64,000 nt of DNA, taken from Holdemania sp. Marseille-P2844. Its GTDB lineage: Bacteria > Bacillota_I > Bacilli_A > Erysipelotrichales > Erysipelotrichaceae. The stretch spans positions 124,001-188,000 of the forward strand of contig NZ_LT635454.1 in the NCBI RefSeq assembly GCF_900120005.1, given 5' to 3'. Shown one piece after another: positions 63,519-64,000 of the stretch. Position 1 is the first letter of the stretch, and each line of letters begins with the position of its first letter. Under the pieces are notes generated by a model. The model was not told the DNA's origin. It ran no database searches and worked only from the letters and a program-made list of their open reading frames with translations. Made by a program: the position numbers and the translations under genes.

Positions 63519-63881
63519 ATGCACAAAATAGATGATTTACTTAAATGGATAGAATTACGACCTTGCATGTATATTGGTGAATATAAGTTTGAGAATTTAT
63601 ATCACTTTTTAAATGGTTTTTTATATGATAATCCTAATTTGCAAAAACCGGGTGCTTTTGAAAGCAAATTTAAATATGAATTCCACCAATGGGTTCGTAA
63701 TTGGATAGAACAAAATATGAATATTGTTTTTAATGAAGAAAGAGATTATCATTATTATATAAAAAAAGTTTCTAGCACTGAAAAACAATGTTTTGATTTA
63801 TTCTTTAAATTATGTAATATTTATTTCAAGGAACTAGATGGTATCAAAGCTAAGCAGAATCAAATAGATAATAATTATTGA
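63519..63881 (+). CDS. Candidate immunity protein for papain-fold-like tip
   Basis: 120 residues, very AT-rich, preceded by AGGAG. The N-terminal block IELRPCMYIGEYKFENLYHFLNG resembles a family of small proteins with an (R/L)RPxMYIG start that I associate with toxin-immunity loci. It lies after the orphan tip, the place of a cognate inhibitor; a 170-base gap with a hairpin separates them. It may have its own promoter, which would protect the cell even when the orphan tip is silent. Confidence 0.55.
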   Translation: MHKIDDLLKWIELRPCMYIGEYKFENLYHFLNGFLYDNPNLQKPGAFESKFKYEFHQWVRNWIEQNMNIVFNEERDYHYYIKKVSSTEKQCFDLFFKLCNIYFKELDGIKAKQNQIDNNY

Positions 63882-63971
63882 ATACTAGAATGTATATTAT
63901 AAAACTATGTAAACTTAAATTACTTTGATTTTATTTTGGGAATATTAAGGATAAATTTGTTAAAATGTTTA

Positions 63972-63997
63972 TTATCAATGGGTCTCTCCATTGATAA
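63972..63997 (+). terminator. Perfect hairpin at the window edge
   Basis: TTATCAATGG-GTCTCT-CCATTGATAA, a 10-bp perfect stem. A T tract would lie past the window, so its role is open. Confidence 0.4.
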
Positions 63998-64000
63998 AAT

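Overview
The window is about 64 kb of chromosome from a low-GC-lineage Gram-positive bacterium with a fairly balanced base composition. TGA is used as a stop, and strong AGGAGG ribosome sites and sigma-A-type promoters are common. HrcA/CIRCE-type control of groESL, the secA-prfB pair with a frameshifted prfB, comFA-comFC, a B12-dependent ribonucleotide reductase and an AgrBD quorum system together fit Bacillota. An Erysipelotrichia relative such as Holdemania is my best guess, made from protein flavour only and without any database search.

Bases 1-22000 are mostly core and metabolic genes. They include the end of a DUF3604 protein, an aldo/keto reductase, groES-groEL under a CIRCE operator, a MATE exporter followed by diaminopropionate ammonia-lyase (dpaL), and a membrane-anchored protein broken by an amber codon. 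A UvrA2-like ATPase, a MarR-MATE pair, two secreted or anchored proteins, a cobalamin adenosyltransferase next to the adenosylcobalamin-dependent ribonucleotide reductase it would serve, a ClpC-like ATPase whose second AAA domain has lost its catalytic motifs, and ispD complete this stretch. Bases 22000-22900 hold an apparent type I toxin-antitoxin locus (small hydrophobic peptide on the minus strand, convergent small RNA on the plus strand) and a second, toxin-less copy of the RNA element.

Bases 22900-50000 carry a GNAT/YoaP-like protein, a Nif3-like protein, a DUF2461 protein with an ECF-type sigma factor, a methyltransferase, a DEAD-box helicase with a hairpin in its leader, an MBL-fold hydrolase, a GH35 beta-galactosidase with a 50-residue membrane protein downstream, comFA-comFC, a cold-shock gene with a long leader, secA and prfB. 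Then come a lipoprotein, a fructokinase-like kinase with a cre-like site followed by an amylosucrase-like protein that has lost its catalytic residues, a LysR regulator divergent from a secreted phosphodiesterase-like lipoprotein, and an agr-type quorum-sensing locus in the order agrA-agrC-agrB-agrD. The agrD peptide gene is 35 codons long and has its own promoter behind tandem repeats.

Bases 50000-64000 are an Rhs polymorphic-toxin locus. A small lipoprotein overlaps the start of a roughly 3,130-residue Rhs protein ending in a putative RNase-type toxin tip, followed by an AT-rich immunity candidate. Next is an orphan cassette that repeats the last 1.6 kb of the Rhs core and carries a different, papain-fold-like toxin tip and its own immunity candidate. 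Recombination within the repeat would swap tips. The placement of the agr locus directly upstream suggests, but does not prove, density control of the toxin.
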